Source: Trichomonas vaginalis G3
Taxonomy: Eukaryota; Parabasalia; Trichomonadida; Trichomonadidae
NCBI RefSeq assembly: GCF_026262505.1
Contig: NC_067207.1
Location: 8,958,082 to 9,022,081, forward strand
DNA length: 64,000 nucleotides
Direction: 5' to 3'
The notes beneath the pieces were generated by a model. It did not search any database and was not told where the DNA came from. It saw only the letters and a list, made by a program, of their open reading frames with translations. The position numbers and the translations under genes were made by a program. This document shows, in pieces, positions 49,988 to 60,000 of the stretch (within the stretch, counting starts at the first letter, position 1; each line of letters opens with the position of its first letter).

Positions 49988-50248
49988 ATGACTCAGACAA
50001 GCCCTACGGACAAGACCCAAGGGGTCATAGATGTTGAAGCATTGAAGAAAGAAATTCGTGAGCAAATTTTATCCGAACTGAAGGAACAAAAACAAGAACA
50101 AAAGCCAGAGAGACCAAAGAGAAAACTTAGTGAAAAACAACTTGCTGCATTAGCTGCTGGAAGACAAAAGAACCCACGTTTGCTGGCAAAGAAAGCTAGA
50201 GAAGAAGCTGAAGCAAAAGCTAAAGAAGCTGAAGCAAAGAAAGAGTAA
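49988..50248 (+). CDS. Small basic Maverick protein, 86 residues
   Basis: It begins MTQTSPTDKTQG, then a charged helix, then a basic segment PKRKLSEKQLAALAAGRQKN followed by an Ala/Lys/Glu tail. The Lys/Arg-rich AAGRQKNPR stretch resembles small DNA-binding or histone-like segments found in virus proteins. Divergent from the capsid cluster by about 45 bases, so the two may share a promoter region. Confidence 0.55.
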   Translation: MTQTSPTDKTQGVIDVEALKKEIREQILSELKEQKQEQKPERPKRKLSEKQLAALAAGRQKNPRLLAKKAREEAEAKAKEAEAKKE

Positions 50249-50272
50249 ATGGTTTATTTTTATCCGAACTAA

Positions 50273-51130
50273 ATGTATAGACAAATACCTTTATCTGTTG
50301 CGTTCAGTAGTGAAAACCCTGACGTCAAAATAAAGGGGAACAGAGTAACGTTTAAGTTTCCAACAGACTGGATTGTGAACATAAATGAAGAGAAGTACAT
50401 TGGCATAACATCTATGTATATAACACGTGCTTTCAGAAAGGTTGACTTTATACTTCAAGTCGAGATAGAAAATGACGAACAGTCTTTAAGCGCCCAAAAC
50501 ATTCACATATACAAATACTTTAAAGACGATACAACATTGTTGCAATGTATGATTTCATTTAATGAGATGTTCGAGAAAAAGTTCAACATTGAAGTACAAA
50601 CTTTACAGCCTTTACGTGAGTTTCTTGCACAACTGAAAGAAGAAGGTAGTCAGCCACAACTTATAGACTTTCATTATGAATTTAATGAAAATGAAGATGG
50701 AACACATGACTGTCAGTTTGTTATATATTCACCATTCAATGAAGTCGCTAAAGAGAAAAAAAATCCATTACGTATAAGATTTCAAATCTCCGAACCAAGT
50801 GATGATTTTAAGAATGTTTTCAATTATGATGCAATGCTTCCGAGGAAAAATGAATTTTCAAAGATTGTAACACCTGGCATTTGGGATAGAAAGCAAGCAA
50901 TACTTTACTCTAATATAGCCAAAGGCGTTGAAAATGAGTTCATTGGTCATACAAGAACTTCACCACTTCCTAACCCTAAATACTATAAATTAACTGGCTT
51001 CAATCGTGAGTTTTGGATAGACATGTTCTCCACTCATGACCATAACTGCCCAGTGTTCTTACCTCCAGATGGGAAGGACTGTCTCTACATTGAAGCACAA
51101 CTCTTAAACTCTACCATCGCAGTATTGTAA
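50273..51130 (+). CDS. Possible Maverick minor capsid (penton) protein
   Basis: The 285-residue protein is beta-rich and begins MYRQIPLSVAFSSENPD. It follows the 86-residue gene closely on the same strand. Polintons encode a single jelly-roll minor capsid protein of similar size near the major one, and this is the best candidate here. The assignment is by size, composition and position only. It looks whole. Confidence 0.45.
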   Translation: MYRQIPLSVAFSSENPDVKIKGNRVTFKFPTDWIVNINEEKYIGITSMYITRAFRKVDFILQVEIENDEQSLSAQNIHIYKYFKDDTTLLQCMISFNEMFEKKFNIEVQTLQPLREFLAQLKEEGSQPQLIDFHYEFNENEDGTHDCQFVIYSPFNEVAKEKKNPLRIRFQISEPSDDFKNVFNYDAMLPRKNEFSKIVTPGIWDRKQAILYSNIAKGVENEFIGHTRTSPLPNPKYYKLTGFNREFWIDMFSTHDHNCPVFLPPDGKDCLYIEAQLLNSTIAVL

Positions 51131-51190
51131 AATCTACGCTAGCTTTATTTTTATCACGAATGACCTCATTGCTGACAAAAATAAATGACC

Positions 51191-54100
51191 TCAGAACTTC
51201 AACTTACGAATAAAGCTTGTTTTAGTCGTTATTGAAAAGTTGAACTTTTCAGCAAAGCAAGGTTGACATGACTTACATAAGTCGAATGCAATCTCTTGAC
51301 CATCATGAAGTGCTTTGTAAAGTTTCATTAAACTGAACTCAGAGTCTTTGTCATATGTTCCAACAGGTATGTGAATGTTCTTATCTTCATTGTAATAGCA
51401 TTGTATAGCTTCAGGAAACATTTCATTAGCGGTTAAAGCAATAACATCTTGCTTCACGCCTTTCATTCTGCAGTGAAATGCAACTTCATTTAAATCATTC
51501 GTGAGTAAGTCTATGTAGGTCTTCTTTCCACAGAAAATACTTTTATAAGCTAAACTTTGTTTTCCAGGTGTTATTTCTGCAAAGTCGCTATGAAATTGAC
51601 CAAGGTTCTTTCCTATAAGTTCGCGACCATATCTCTTCTTAAACTCTGCTGCAAGCTTTGGGATGTCTTCATTATATAAGTGCATACTGTCGGTATCCTG
51701 GTAAAAGATTTGAAGTCCCATGTCCTCTGCAGTACAGAATACTTCATTCATAATACGTTTTGACATAGACAGAATATTAACACCAAGTGGACAGAAGTTA
51801 AAGTGTCTGCAAATGCTTTTCGTTAGCTTGAAAATAGTTTTATCTGAACCATCCAAACCTTCGAACTTCACTATATGGTTGTAATTTCTTATAGCATATC
51901 TTATAGCATCTTTGTCATTTACTATGGTTATTTTTGACTCAATAGGAGATAGAATAGTTTTGCCATAAATGCTGTTCAGAATGAGTTTTATAATTTCTTG
52001 TAAGGGGTTTCCTTCTTTCTTATACTTTAACCTTAACTCAAACAACTTCTTTACTTCATCTCTTATTCTCATATCTCTGTTTCCATCGTAATAGTATCCT
52101 TGCAACACTTCACATTTGACACCTTGATATTTTTATGAGGTCTTGTAATGTTATTATGGTCAACATACATGAGACAGCAAGTGTTTGAACTTCTTGGAAC
52201 GTTAAGTTCTGGATTTAGTTCAGGGTCGCAACTATTAAATGAAAGTGTCTGGGTATACCAATCTCTGTTATCTTAATGAGAACAAAGAAGCCAGACATAA
52301 ACTTTTCACCAATGGGTTCCTTTTGGTCATCATCGAATAAATGTCTCATGAGATACTCTGTGCTTAGCATCTCATCCTTCAATACTTTTGGAATTCCTTC
52401 TAAAGTATACAATCTTGCTATAGCTGAAGGATATAATGAAACAGTGTCGAAGTCAGCAATGAGTTTCTTTTTGCTCTTTTGTTTCATGTTATCTGACAAC
52501 ATACATCTTCCACCTTGAATGCATCTCGAAATAAATTCTCTTGGTTTATTTGAGAGGTCATAAAGATTTCCATTCGGGAAGTATACTCTGTTCTCAAACA
52601 ATTTGTTAGCAATAGAACAAATACTAACGTAGTCATAAACGTTTAAATCAAACTCTTTCAATAAGTCATTGCGGAACTTTACAAAACCTTCTCTTAAAAT
52701 TCTTACATCTTGTTTGCAGTAAAACGTGCTATATTTTTCTAAGTCGAAGTGGTTTTCATCTATTCTGCAACCTTTGATGGAATCTATGTTCTTCATAAAT
52801 GTATCTGCATCATGGATAAACTTACATGCTTCAGAAATGACACCAGTTCTGTTGTCATTTGCTAACAAAACACTGCTGTAGTAGTTATATGGAAATACTT
52901 CTTTCGGTCCTGTTTGTAAGTTAAACATAGCAGGAAATAGTTTAAGCTTCTTATTTATAACACTGTAAGAGTCTTTTATAATAATTGCCCGTCCTTTATA
53001 TAAGCCAGTTATTTGCATTGTTCGTGAACCTTTAATGATGGGAGTTCCTTTCACTTCTGTCATGTGTCTTAAGATGAAGTTTATGTCATAACTGAGGTTG
53101 TGAAAATATATTAAACTCTTGTCAGGAAGTCTTTCCAAAAATTCTGTTGCACAGTTTTGACCCCAAATGCTTTCACTAACTGAACCATCTTCACTGTCAT
53201 AACAGATGTTAAAAGCTTTATGAAAGCCATCCGTACTACACTCAAAGTCAGCAAAGAAAACGTGCTCAGGTATGAATTTACATTTAGCTTTATTTACTTC
53301 TTTTGACTCTGCTTTCTTCTTCAGTTGTACACAATACTTTGGAGCATATGTCAAATCTTTAAATGGTGCAAGGTTCTGTTTATATAAGTCAGTAGTATAT
53401 GTGAAAAGTTCTCCATAAGAAATAGGTTCGAAATATTTGCACTCCCACAATGTTTTCATAACATCCCATAACGGTGTTGTTCTATCATAACGAACTACAT
53501 ATTTATCTTCTCTCTTTGTATAAATCTTCATCTGTTTCTCAATGTTCATTCCACCACAAGCTTTGAGAATTTCTTTATAGTTTCGAATGAAGTATGTTGT
53601 CATTGGTAATCTTTCATTTAGCATGTAGTGGTCTTCAACAAGAAGTAAGTCAATAGTTCTAACAGTTTCGCATTCTTTTGGTATATATCTCTTTATTTCA
53701 TTATGTCTTGAGTCATTGAAATAACCAATGGTAACATTAAATGATATACCTGTTGCGTCAGAAATTTCTTGTACTTTACTTTGAGGAAAGTCTCTAACAC
53801 GAATGACTTCTCTCATGTGGTCAATAGTTTCTTCATTTACTCCAGCCTGAATGCAAGCATAAACGAAACAATTGTCCTCTGTCATAAGTGTTGCAGTTCT
53901 TTTGTTCAGTTCATTGAAGATTTGGTAGCGTTCAAGATTTATAGGTAATGTGCAAAGATACTTCCATAACTGACCGCTTCTCTTCTTATAAAACTTCTTT
54001 TCACCATTATCTTTCCAAAAGCTTTCTATAAGTGCTGGGTTTCCTGTTTGCTTAAGAGCTTCCAAAATGGCTTTCTGGTCATTTGTCAGTGTGCTTTCAT

Positions 54101-54248
54101 CTCTATATGGTCTCTTTTTTGGTTTGCCTTTCTTTACATCTGACATCGTTAAGCCTTCATATTCTGTTAAATCATACATCTTTATTTCGGTAAGATTCTT
54201 TATGTTTGTCAAGAAGAAGTCATAGTGCATTTCAACAATACCTGGCAT
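51191..54248 (-). pseudogene. Maverick protein-primed DNA polymerase B, broken
   Basis: Family-B polymerase of the protein-primed kind that replicates Polintons. The region contains an exonuclease-type block (HVFFADFECS, later YFHNLSYDINFIL), a polymerase block (ADFDTVSLYPSAIA), a NSIYGK block and the YQDTDS catalytic motif, in the usual order. The gene as it stands is broken and should not give a full enzyme. It converges with the minor capsid candidate. Confidence 0.88.
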
Positions 54249-55110
54249 TTGCTTCTATCTCTGATATAAAGTTCTCCTTCAAGAGCTGATGTAGTAATGT
54301 TCCAATATTATTGAGGTTTAACGTAGAACATTCATACTTTCCACCAAGTTTATAACATACCATCCATCTCTGTTGGGAGTTTATTTTAATTTTCTCTAAG
54401 AGTCTCATGAAAACCTTACCAAAATGTTTGTGTAAGTAGTCTCTGTTTGGTTCATCTAAAGCTTCGATGTTAAAGTCAATGAGTCTATTGCCTGACTTCA
54501 CATTTCTCTTCCTATTCTCTTCATCTTTCTTTAACCATCTCTCACCTTCTTTTGGTTTGTCGTCAATGGAACGAATGACATCGTTAGCTTTGCGAACTTG
54601 TTCTATAGCACTTTTAAACATCTCTCTTCTCTGTTGTTTCAGTGTGTCATCTCTCTTTCGTGTTTCACCAACGTTTGCATTTGTTATGTCAAACATTTCT
54701 CTTCTTACTTCATGTGGTACAGCTCTTCTTGTTTCACCAACGTTTGCATTTGTTATGTCAAACATTTCTCTTCTTACTTCATGTGGTACTGAACGTCTAT
54801 GATATAAGTCAATAGCAATGTCATTTAAAGGAAATGCTCTTGCATGGACTTCGTCCTCGCCGCGTTGCGGCTTTATGAACTCATGAATTCTATCATAACT
54901 TATTGCACCATTATAGTCATTGAGGATGTCAGCGAGTGCTTTTTTGTTTGTTGCGTAATGCTTTGCAACATCTATATTAGCTTCTGTAAGAAGTTGTTTT
55001 ATTTCCGAGTGTTCTAACTTAGACAACTTCCGATACATCTTTAGTAGGAAATAAAAAAATATTTTTGAAAAAATAAACTTAGAAAAATTATTTCTTTCTA
55101 TATTTGCCAT
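54232..55110 (-). CDS. Maverick reading frame upstream of the polymerase, with internal duplication
   Basis: This frame of 292 codons overlaps the start of the polymerase region. It encodes a charged, helical protein. A block containing AVPHEVRREMFDITNANVGE is present twice in tandem (about 54667-54790), a 66-bp direct repeat. It may belong to the N-terminal region of the polymerase, where protein-primed polymerases sometimes carry terminal-protein-like parts, or be a separate gene. Confidence 0.5.
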   Translation of the reverse strand: MANIERNNFSKFIFSKIFFYFLLKMYRKLSKLEHSEIKQLLTEANIDVAKHYATNKKALADILNDYNGAISYDRIHEFIKPQRGEDEVHARAFPLNDIAIDLYHRRSVPHEVRREMFDITNANVGETRRAVPHEVRREMFDITNANVGETRKRDDTLKQQRREMFKSAIEQVRKANDVIRSIDDKPKEGERWLKKDEENRKRNVKSGNRLIDFNIEALDEPNRDYLHKHFGKVFMRLLEKIKINSQQRWMVCYKLGGKYECSTLNLNNIGTLLHQLLKENFISEIEANARYC

Positions 55111-55435
55111 TCCGAACTTCGAAAAGATGTTTTATACCAGCATAGAATTTTTCTCTAGAGCTTGGTCTTATATTGTTTTCATGACAATATTTTCTATATT
55201 CTTCATATAAAGCCTTTTTTTCATACATTTCATAAGGACAATCTAACCAGAATAGTGCATATCCAGTTTCGTTATCTAGGTCTCTATATGTTTCTTCTGT
55301 TTGTAGAATTTCGCTTTCTTCTATTTGTAGAATTCGTTTCTTTCTCTATTTAGTTCTATGACTATATATTGTGGCTTAAAAAGATGTGGGCAAGAAGGGT
55401 CTGGCGCTATGTAAAAAGTTAATTTTTCTGTCATC
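55105..55435 (-). pseudogene. Small Maverick gene remnant
   Basis: The minus strand here shows protein-like composition, including a YRKYCHENN-like stretch that loosely recalls winged-helix ends of virus primases, but the gene is broken. The identity is weak. Confidence 0.3.
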
Positions 55436-55523
55436 TTTTCTATCGCGATAAAAAATATTTTTTGAAAAATTAGATTACATTTTTTTAAGTTATTTTTCAA
55501 AATAATTTAATATTTTTATTTTA

Positions 55524-55973
55524 ATGAAACACATGCAAGATTGCAAGTTCTTTTCATACAATGCTCTCGCTACTGCCATCAAGAATGAGTTCAATGGTTC
55601 TGCAAACGTCAATGTTATCTTTAACAAGAAGTTTGTGAAAGAATCTAAGTTTGGTCAGTATGTCAGACCATTAGCTATCGTCATTGACCGCAAACGTTAT
55701 ACTTCACAAGAGTTAGCAGTAGTTTTGAAACAAAAGGGTTTCTTCGTGAATGTCAAAGATACACACTATACTGTCATAAAGAACTCTAACGTTGACTTCT
55801 TCAGTATTGCTTTAAATCTTTCCGAACAGAAAGAATATAAGAAGGGTGAAATAAATGTGAAATATTATCCTTCATCTCTGAAGACAATAACGAACAAAGA
55901 TGTTATACAAAAGTTCTTACCAAAGGTTGAAGAAGCTTCTATTGACATTGACGAAGGAAGTGAAAATGGTTGA
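55524..55973 (+). CDS. Maverick protein of unknown function, 149 residues
   Basis: It begins MKHMQDCKFFSYNALATAIK and has mixed alpha/beta composition with an acidic tail (EEASIDIDEGSENG). It looks whole and is transcribed away from the polymerase side. No family was recognised. Confidence 0.55.
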   Translation: MKHMQDCKFFSYNALATAIKNEFNGSANVNVIFNKKFVKESKFGQYVRPLAIVIDRKRYTSQELAVVLKQKGFFVNVKDTHYTVIKNSNVDFFSIALNLSEQKEYKKGEINVKYYPSSLKTITNKDVIQKFLPKVEEASIDIDEGSENG

Positions 55974-56122
55974 AGAAATTGACCCTGAAGCTATTTAACC
56001 AAAAATATATTTTTGGTGAAGAAGGTGAGATTTCACCTGTTTTTTCACCTCATTCTCTCTTCGTTAATGTTGTCGTGACTTCTTCGTTAATGTTGTCGTG
56101 ACTTCATTCTTCCTCTTTGAAG

Positions 56123-56961
56123 TTATCGAAATATTCTGTTATTTTTTCCTTCAGTAATGGTAAGTCTTCTTTGAAGGTAAGTATTGTGCAACCTTGATGT
56201 CATAGTGTGTTTGAGGAAGAGTATTTTTGACAATTTCTTTATTTGCTCATTCGGTGTCATTGAAATCGGTAAGTTTTCACGATAGAACCAGTTTCTGTCA
56301 GATTTGTAAATCTTAGCAAGGTCATAAAAGCTCTTGTTGTTTCTTCTGACTAAATGCAACATAACCATATCTTTATCTTCTTCTTTCTCCAACTCTTCAG
56401 TATATATCATATACTTATAACTCTTTTCCTTTCCTTTTGGTACTGAACGTGGTATTCTTTTCTGTATGCTTTTGTCTTTGGATTCAATGACTTCATCTTT
56501 TGCTTGAAGTTTCTTTTCCATCTCTCCACGTTCTTGTCTGTGAAGTTCGTCAAGAAGTTTGTAAATATTCAAGCATAACGTGGTGAAGCCCACATTGCAA
56601 CTGCATTTACTAAAAGTCTATGAACATAATATCCTCTCAAACCGTTTGGCAATTTTTCACGGTTTTCATAGAGTTTTGGCGACTGGGATTTTTTACCTAC
56701 TCGCTGTTCTTCACTGTTTTCAGAAAAAAGTACGTCTCGCTGTGCTTCACTTAATAGTTCTATGGTGCTTTGGTTCCTAAACCAGTCTTTAGGAAGCTTA
56801 GTATCTGGAGCAAAACAAGCCGTCAAAATACTTTGCATTTGGTACATGTCGTCTTTGACAGAACGAATGAGTCTCAATTGTTTGTTATACTGTATGTATT
56901 CGTATTCTTCATTTATGACTTCATGAACGATAGCAGTTGTTGTGTTCTCTAATGTTGACAT
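56123..56961 (-). pseudogene. Maverick KilA-N-like gene, broken
   Basis: The region encodes GLRGYYVHRLLVNAVAMWAS-like sequence, a hallmark of KilA-N DNA-binding domains found in large DNA viruses and in trichomonad Mavericks, followed by a coiled-coil and a C-terminal YKYMIYTEELE-type block. It is broken. A role as DNA-binding regulator is inferred from the family. Confidence 0.65.
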
Positions 56962-57068
56962 ATCTGTCTTTACATTCCGGATAAAAAAATAAATAAAATA
57001 AAAACTAACTTTATTTTTTTTGAGATAAACACTATTTCTTCACAACATTAAATTTTATCCTGTATGAA

Positions 57069-57443
57069 ATGACTTTAAAAAGATTATTGACTGACTTCGA
57101 ATACTATCTCATTGACGCACTGACAGACCCTCAAAACTGTGTTGAAAGTTCTTTAAGCTTTAAGATTGAAGGTACGACGCATTTTGTCTTCACTTACGTA
57201 TTGAAAGAATATGACCGTTATCATAACGAAGTGAATCAAACACTAATAAAATTTGTAGATAAAAAATTGGTTAACAATGAATATTTTAAACGTGAAGACC
57301 CAAACACTGCTGGAGATGATGAAGAATACAGACAAGTTATTGAAAAAAATAACGCAAGATTAGATGCAATAGAAAAGAAGTTTAATGAATGTCTTACAAA
57401 CACGTATGAATATCTTATGCAGTGGGAAGCCAGATGGAAATAA
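57069..57443 (+). CDS. Maverick protein of unknown function, 124 residues
   Basis: A charged, helical protein beginning MTLKRLLTDFEYYLIDALTD, with a C-terminal coiled-coil-like part (EKNNARLDAIEKKFNECL). No family was recognised. It lies just upstream of the tRNA-like sequence. Confidence 0.5.
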   Translation: MTLKRLLTDFEYYLIDALTDPQNCVESSLSFKIEGTTHFVFTYVLKEYDRYHNEVNQTLIKFVDKKLVNNEYFKREDPNTAGDDEEYRQVIEKNNARLDAIEKKFNECLTNTYEYLMQWEARWK

Positions 57444-57484
57444 ATTTACGTCAAATATGCAATTTATAAAATCTTATGTCGACA

Positions 57485-57557
57485 GGCTACGTAGCACAGT
57501 GGTCTAAGGTGGTGTTATGGAGGGGTCAGGTCTGTGGTTCGAACCGCGACGGCGCCG
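57485..57557 (+). other. tRNA-like sequence, probably a tRNA relic
   Basis: About 73 nt. TAGCACAGTGG at 57492-57502 matches a pol III A box, and GGTTCGAACC at 57536-57545 matches the core of a B box. The ends GGCTACG and CGGCGCC can pair at five of seven positions. No good anticodon stem was found, so a working tRNA is unlikely and the specificity cannot be given. Confidence 0.4.
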
Positions 57558-57621
57558 TATTTTCTTATTTTCTTTATTTGTCTTGTTTGTCGTGAATAAA
57601 AAGTGTCATAAAAGTGCTCTA

Positions 57622-57686
57622 TCTTCCACGGGAATAAATAAAAAATTTACTTTATTTCTTCTTTATTTCTTTGTTCCCGTGGAAGA
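57622..57686. repeat. 13-bp perfect inverted repeat
   Basis: TCTTCCACGGGAA at 57622-57634 returns inverted at 57674-57686 around a 39-nt AT-rich loop. It is close downstream of the tRNA-like sequence. Confidence 0.75.
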
Positions 57687-57784
57687 AGGGTTTTTGCCGT
57701 TTTTTCTCAGCCGAAATCAACGATTTTTTCATTTTTGGAATCCTTAGCGAATGAGGAATCTTTTCTCTCGTGGAAGCTTTGACC

Positions 57785-57846
57785 AAAAATATAATTTAGG
57801 TGAAGAGGTGAGATTTCACCTGTTTTCTCACCTGTTTTTTCACCTC
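57785..57846. repeat. AGGTGA hairpin unit inside the Maverick
   Basis: One of at least seven spacer units in the element that carry AGGTGA(A/G)-type direct and inverted motifs. GGTGAGATTTCACC forms a 5-bp stem with a 4-nt loop. Other units lie at about 47086-47132, 56018-56053, 58347-58405, 59450-59510, 59683-59742 and 59912-59965, mostly near gene 3' ends. Confidence 0.8.
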
Positions 57847-58025
57847 TTGAACTTTTTATAACATTCGGTCATAACTTCATCAATTTCATTTAAATCACGA
57901 TTTAAAAACTCATTGACTTCATCTTCAACCGTGTCATCTTGTAATAAGAATATTTTCTTTAGTTTCATGTCAACATCCCGAACAGCACAAAGGATAAAAT
58001 CATATTCATTTCTTCCGTTAAACAT
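57840..58025 (-). CDS. Small Maverick protein, 61 residues
   Basis: Acidic, helical, ends in a DEVMTECYKKFKR tail whose codons run into the AGGTGA spacer. No family was recognised. Confidence 0.4.
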   Translation of the reverse strand: MFNGRNEYDFILCAVRDVDMKLKKIFLLQDDTVEDEVNEFLNRDLNEIDEVMTECYKKFKR

Positions 58026-58055
58026 ACTTTTTCTTTCTCGTTATCGTTAAATAAA

Positions 58056-58331
58056 TTATTGAAAATAAACAGCGGTGTAAAAGTTATGTACTGTGTTAAA
58101 TGTTGAAGCTTCACCTATTTTAGATTTTAGGATTCTTTTAGTAAGTAAATTGTTATCGTTCTTTCTCTTTTCCTTATCGTTCATGTCGAATCTGTCGAAC
58201 CACATATCCTGTATTTCATCGAATTTACGAACTATAGAATCCGTCATTTCCCTGGTTAATGAGGGGTAATCATTATTAATTTTTTCATATAATTTGTCCA
58301 TATGATTTTCATCGACGTTTCCGGAAAGCAT
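58056..58331 (-). CDS. Small Maverick protein, 91 residues
   Basis: A charged, mainly helical protein beginning MLSGNVDENHMDKLYEKINN. No family was recognised. The ORF overlaps the end of the next one upstream by a few tens of bases. Confidence 0.4.
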   Translation of the reverse strand: MLSGNVDENHMDKLYEKINNDYPSLTREMTDSIVRKFDEIQDMWFDRFDMNDKEKRKNDNNLLTKRILKSKIGEASTFNTVHNFYTAVYFQ

Positions 58332-58801
58332 TTAATTAAAGCAAAAATATAATTTAGGTGAAGAGGTGAGATGTCACCTGTTTTTTCACCTCTTTTTTCA
58401 CCCCAGTTTTTCACAAGCGTTTTACATGAATTGTACGATGTATATTTTGAAATCCTAAACATTTCGTAGCTTCTATTTTCTGTCAGTATGTCAAAAGTTT
58501 TAACAATACCGAAGGTTTCTTTATACTTCTTCTTGACGTCAGATAGAAGGAAATCTTCTGCTGTTGGATAGTTTTTGTTCAGAAATTCTAACATGTTCAT
58601 TTTATCTTCTGCTGGCTTTTCTGCTTCTTTCTTTAAGTCTGCATAGTCGTTTCGCATTCTTTCTATCTCTTTGACTGAGTAGTTATATTTCCTAATTGCT
58701 GCCTTACATTTTGAACATTGCGGGTTCATTTTTGCGTTATACATTGAAATAAAACCAGCTAAAACAACTATGGCGTCAATTGCTCTCTTCATCTCAAACA
58801 T
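58256..58801 (-). CDS. Maverick protein with a hydrophobic N-terminus, up to 181 residues
   Basis: An N-terminal hydrophobic stretch (AIDAIVVLAGFISMY) is followed by a CSKC pair and a charged helical body. The last part of the frame reads through the AGGTGA spacer repeat, so the natural C-terminus is uncertain. Function unknown. Confidence 0.4.
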   Translation of the reverse strand: MFEMKRAIDAIVVLAGFISMYNAKMNPQCSKCKAAIRKYNYSVKEIERMRNDYADLKKEAEKPAEDKMNMLEFLNKNYPTAEDFLLSDVKKKYKETFGIVKTFDILTENRSYEMFRISKYTSYNSCKTLVKNWGEKRGEKTGDISPLHLNYIFALIKCFPETSMKIIWTNYMKKLIMITPH

Positions 58802-58851
58802 AGCGGGTCTTATTTGTTCGTTCCATACTTTGCCTCTTCTATCTTTATCTC

Positions 58852-59373
58852 TTATTTCCCAAACAATTTTGCAACTAATGAAACAAAGTTATCGTAAGTC
58901 TTAAACTCCTCAGATTTATATATGTCAGAAATGTTTTTATATACCATGTCGCAATCTTTGTCCATAACCTTATGGTTGCAATGAAAACCAAGGAATTCAT
59001 AATTTACTTTACGTATGAACTTCTTTATTTCTACTGAGTCAGTTGGTTTCACTTCAATTTCGTCGAATTCAGGAATAGTGAGTTTTTGTTGTTGGATTTC
59101 AGGCAATTTGGGTAAATGGTCAATAATGTCCTGCATTTCATAAAGATACTGTTCATTTGTTTCATCTTTCGCACTACAGTCTAAATTATTTGTTAAAAGT
59201 TCTTGCTTTATCTTCTGGATTTTTGTTTCGAAAGTAAATGAAGAAGGAATGAAGCTTTTCATCTCTACTAACATAGATGTTGGATTCATGACTAACGAGT
59301 TTGGTGAAGTTGTTGTGGACAGAGTCCCGCCGTTCGCGGCTTGAATTGTTGTTGTGCCGATTGTTGAAATCAT
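58852..59373 (-). CDS. Maverick protein of unknown function, 173 residues
   Basis: It has a Thr/Ser/Asn-rich N-terminus and a helical remainder with charged loops. It looks whole. No family was recognised. Confidence 0.5.
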   Translation of the reverse strand: MISTIGTTTIQAANGGTLSTTTSPNSLVMNPTSMLVEMKSFIPSSFTFETKIQKIKQELLTNNLDCSAKDETNEQYLYEMQDIIDHLPKLPEIQQQKLTIPEFDEIEVKPTDSVEIKKFIRKVNYEFLGFHCNHKVMDKDCDMVYKNISDIYKSEEFKTYDNFVSLVAKLFGK

Positions 59374-59449
59374 ATCTTTTATACAAAATAAAAAATAAAT
59401 AAAAATAAAACTAACTTTATTTTTTCTATCTTAAGGAAATTCACGAAAA

Positions 59450-59965
59450 TTCAAGAGGTGAAAAAACAGGTGAGAAAACAGGTGAAATCTCACCTCTTCA
59501 CCTAAATTATATTTTAGGTCATTTACACTCATTTACGAAGAAGTCATGACAAAGCATTTACGATGAAATCTTGACAAGGCATTTACGAAGAAGTTATGAC
59601 AAAGCATTTACGAAGAAGTTATGACAAAGCATTTACGATGAAGTTATGACAAAGCATTTACGAAGAAGTTATGACAAATTCAAGAGGTGAAAAAACAGGT
59701 GAGAAAACAGGTGAAATCTCACCTCTTCACCTAAATTATATTTTAGGTCATTTACACTCATTTACGAAGAAGTCATGACAAAGCATTTACGATGAAATCT
59801 TGACAAGGCATTTACGAAGAAGTTATGACAAAGCATTTACGAAGAAGTTATGACAAAGCATTTACGATGAAATCTTGACAAAGCATTTACGAAGAAGTTA
59901 TGACAAATTCAAGAGGTGAAAAAACAGGTGAGAAAACAGGTGAAATCTCACCTCTTCACCTAAAT
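59450..59965. repeat. Higher-order repeat of hairpin unit plus 25-bp minisatellite
   Basis: A 25-bp unit, CATTTACGAAGAAGTTATGA plus five bases, recurs several times and alternates with the AGGTGA hairpin unit to make two larger copies of about 230 bp and a third partial start. A cousin of the 25-bp unit lies at 56055-56106. The array is non-coding and separates the 173-residue gene from the integrase. Confidence 0.88.
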
Positions 59966-60000
59966 TATATTTTTGTCTGATTTACATCCAACGAAAAAGT

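Noticed and set aside
57517-57747. 76-codon frame through the tRNA-like region
   Set aside because: It runs through a tRNA-like sequence and an inverted repeat and has no protein-like features.
59510-59905. CRISPR-like array
   Set aside because: Units are contiguous and without unique spacers, inside a eukaryotic element; it is a minisatellite.
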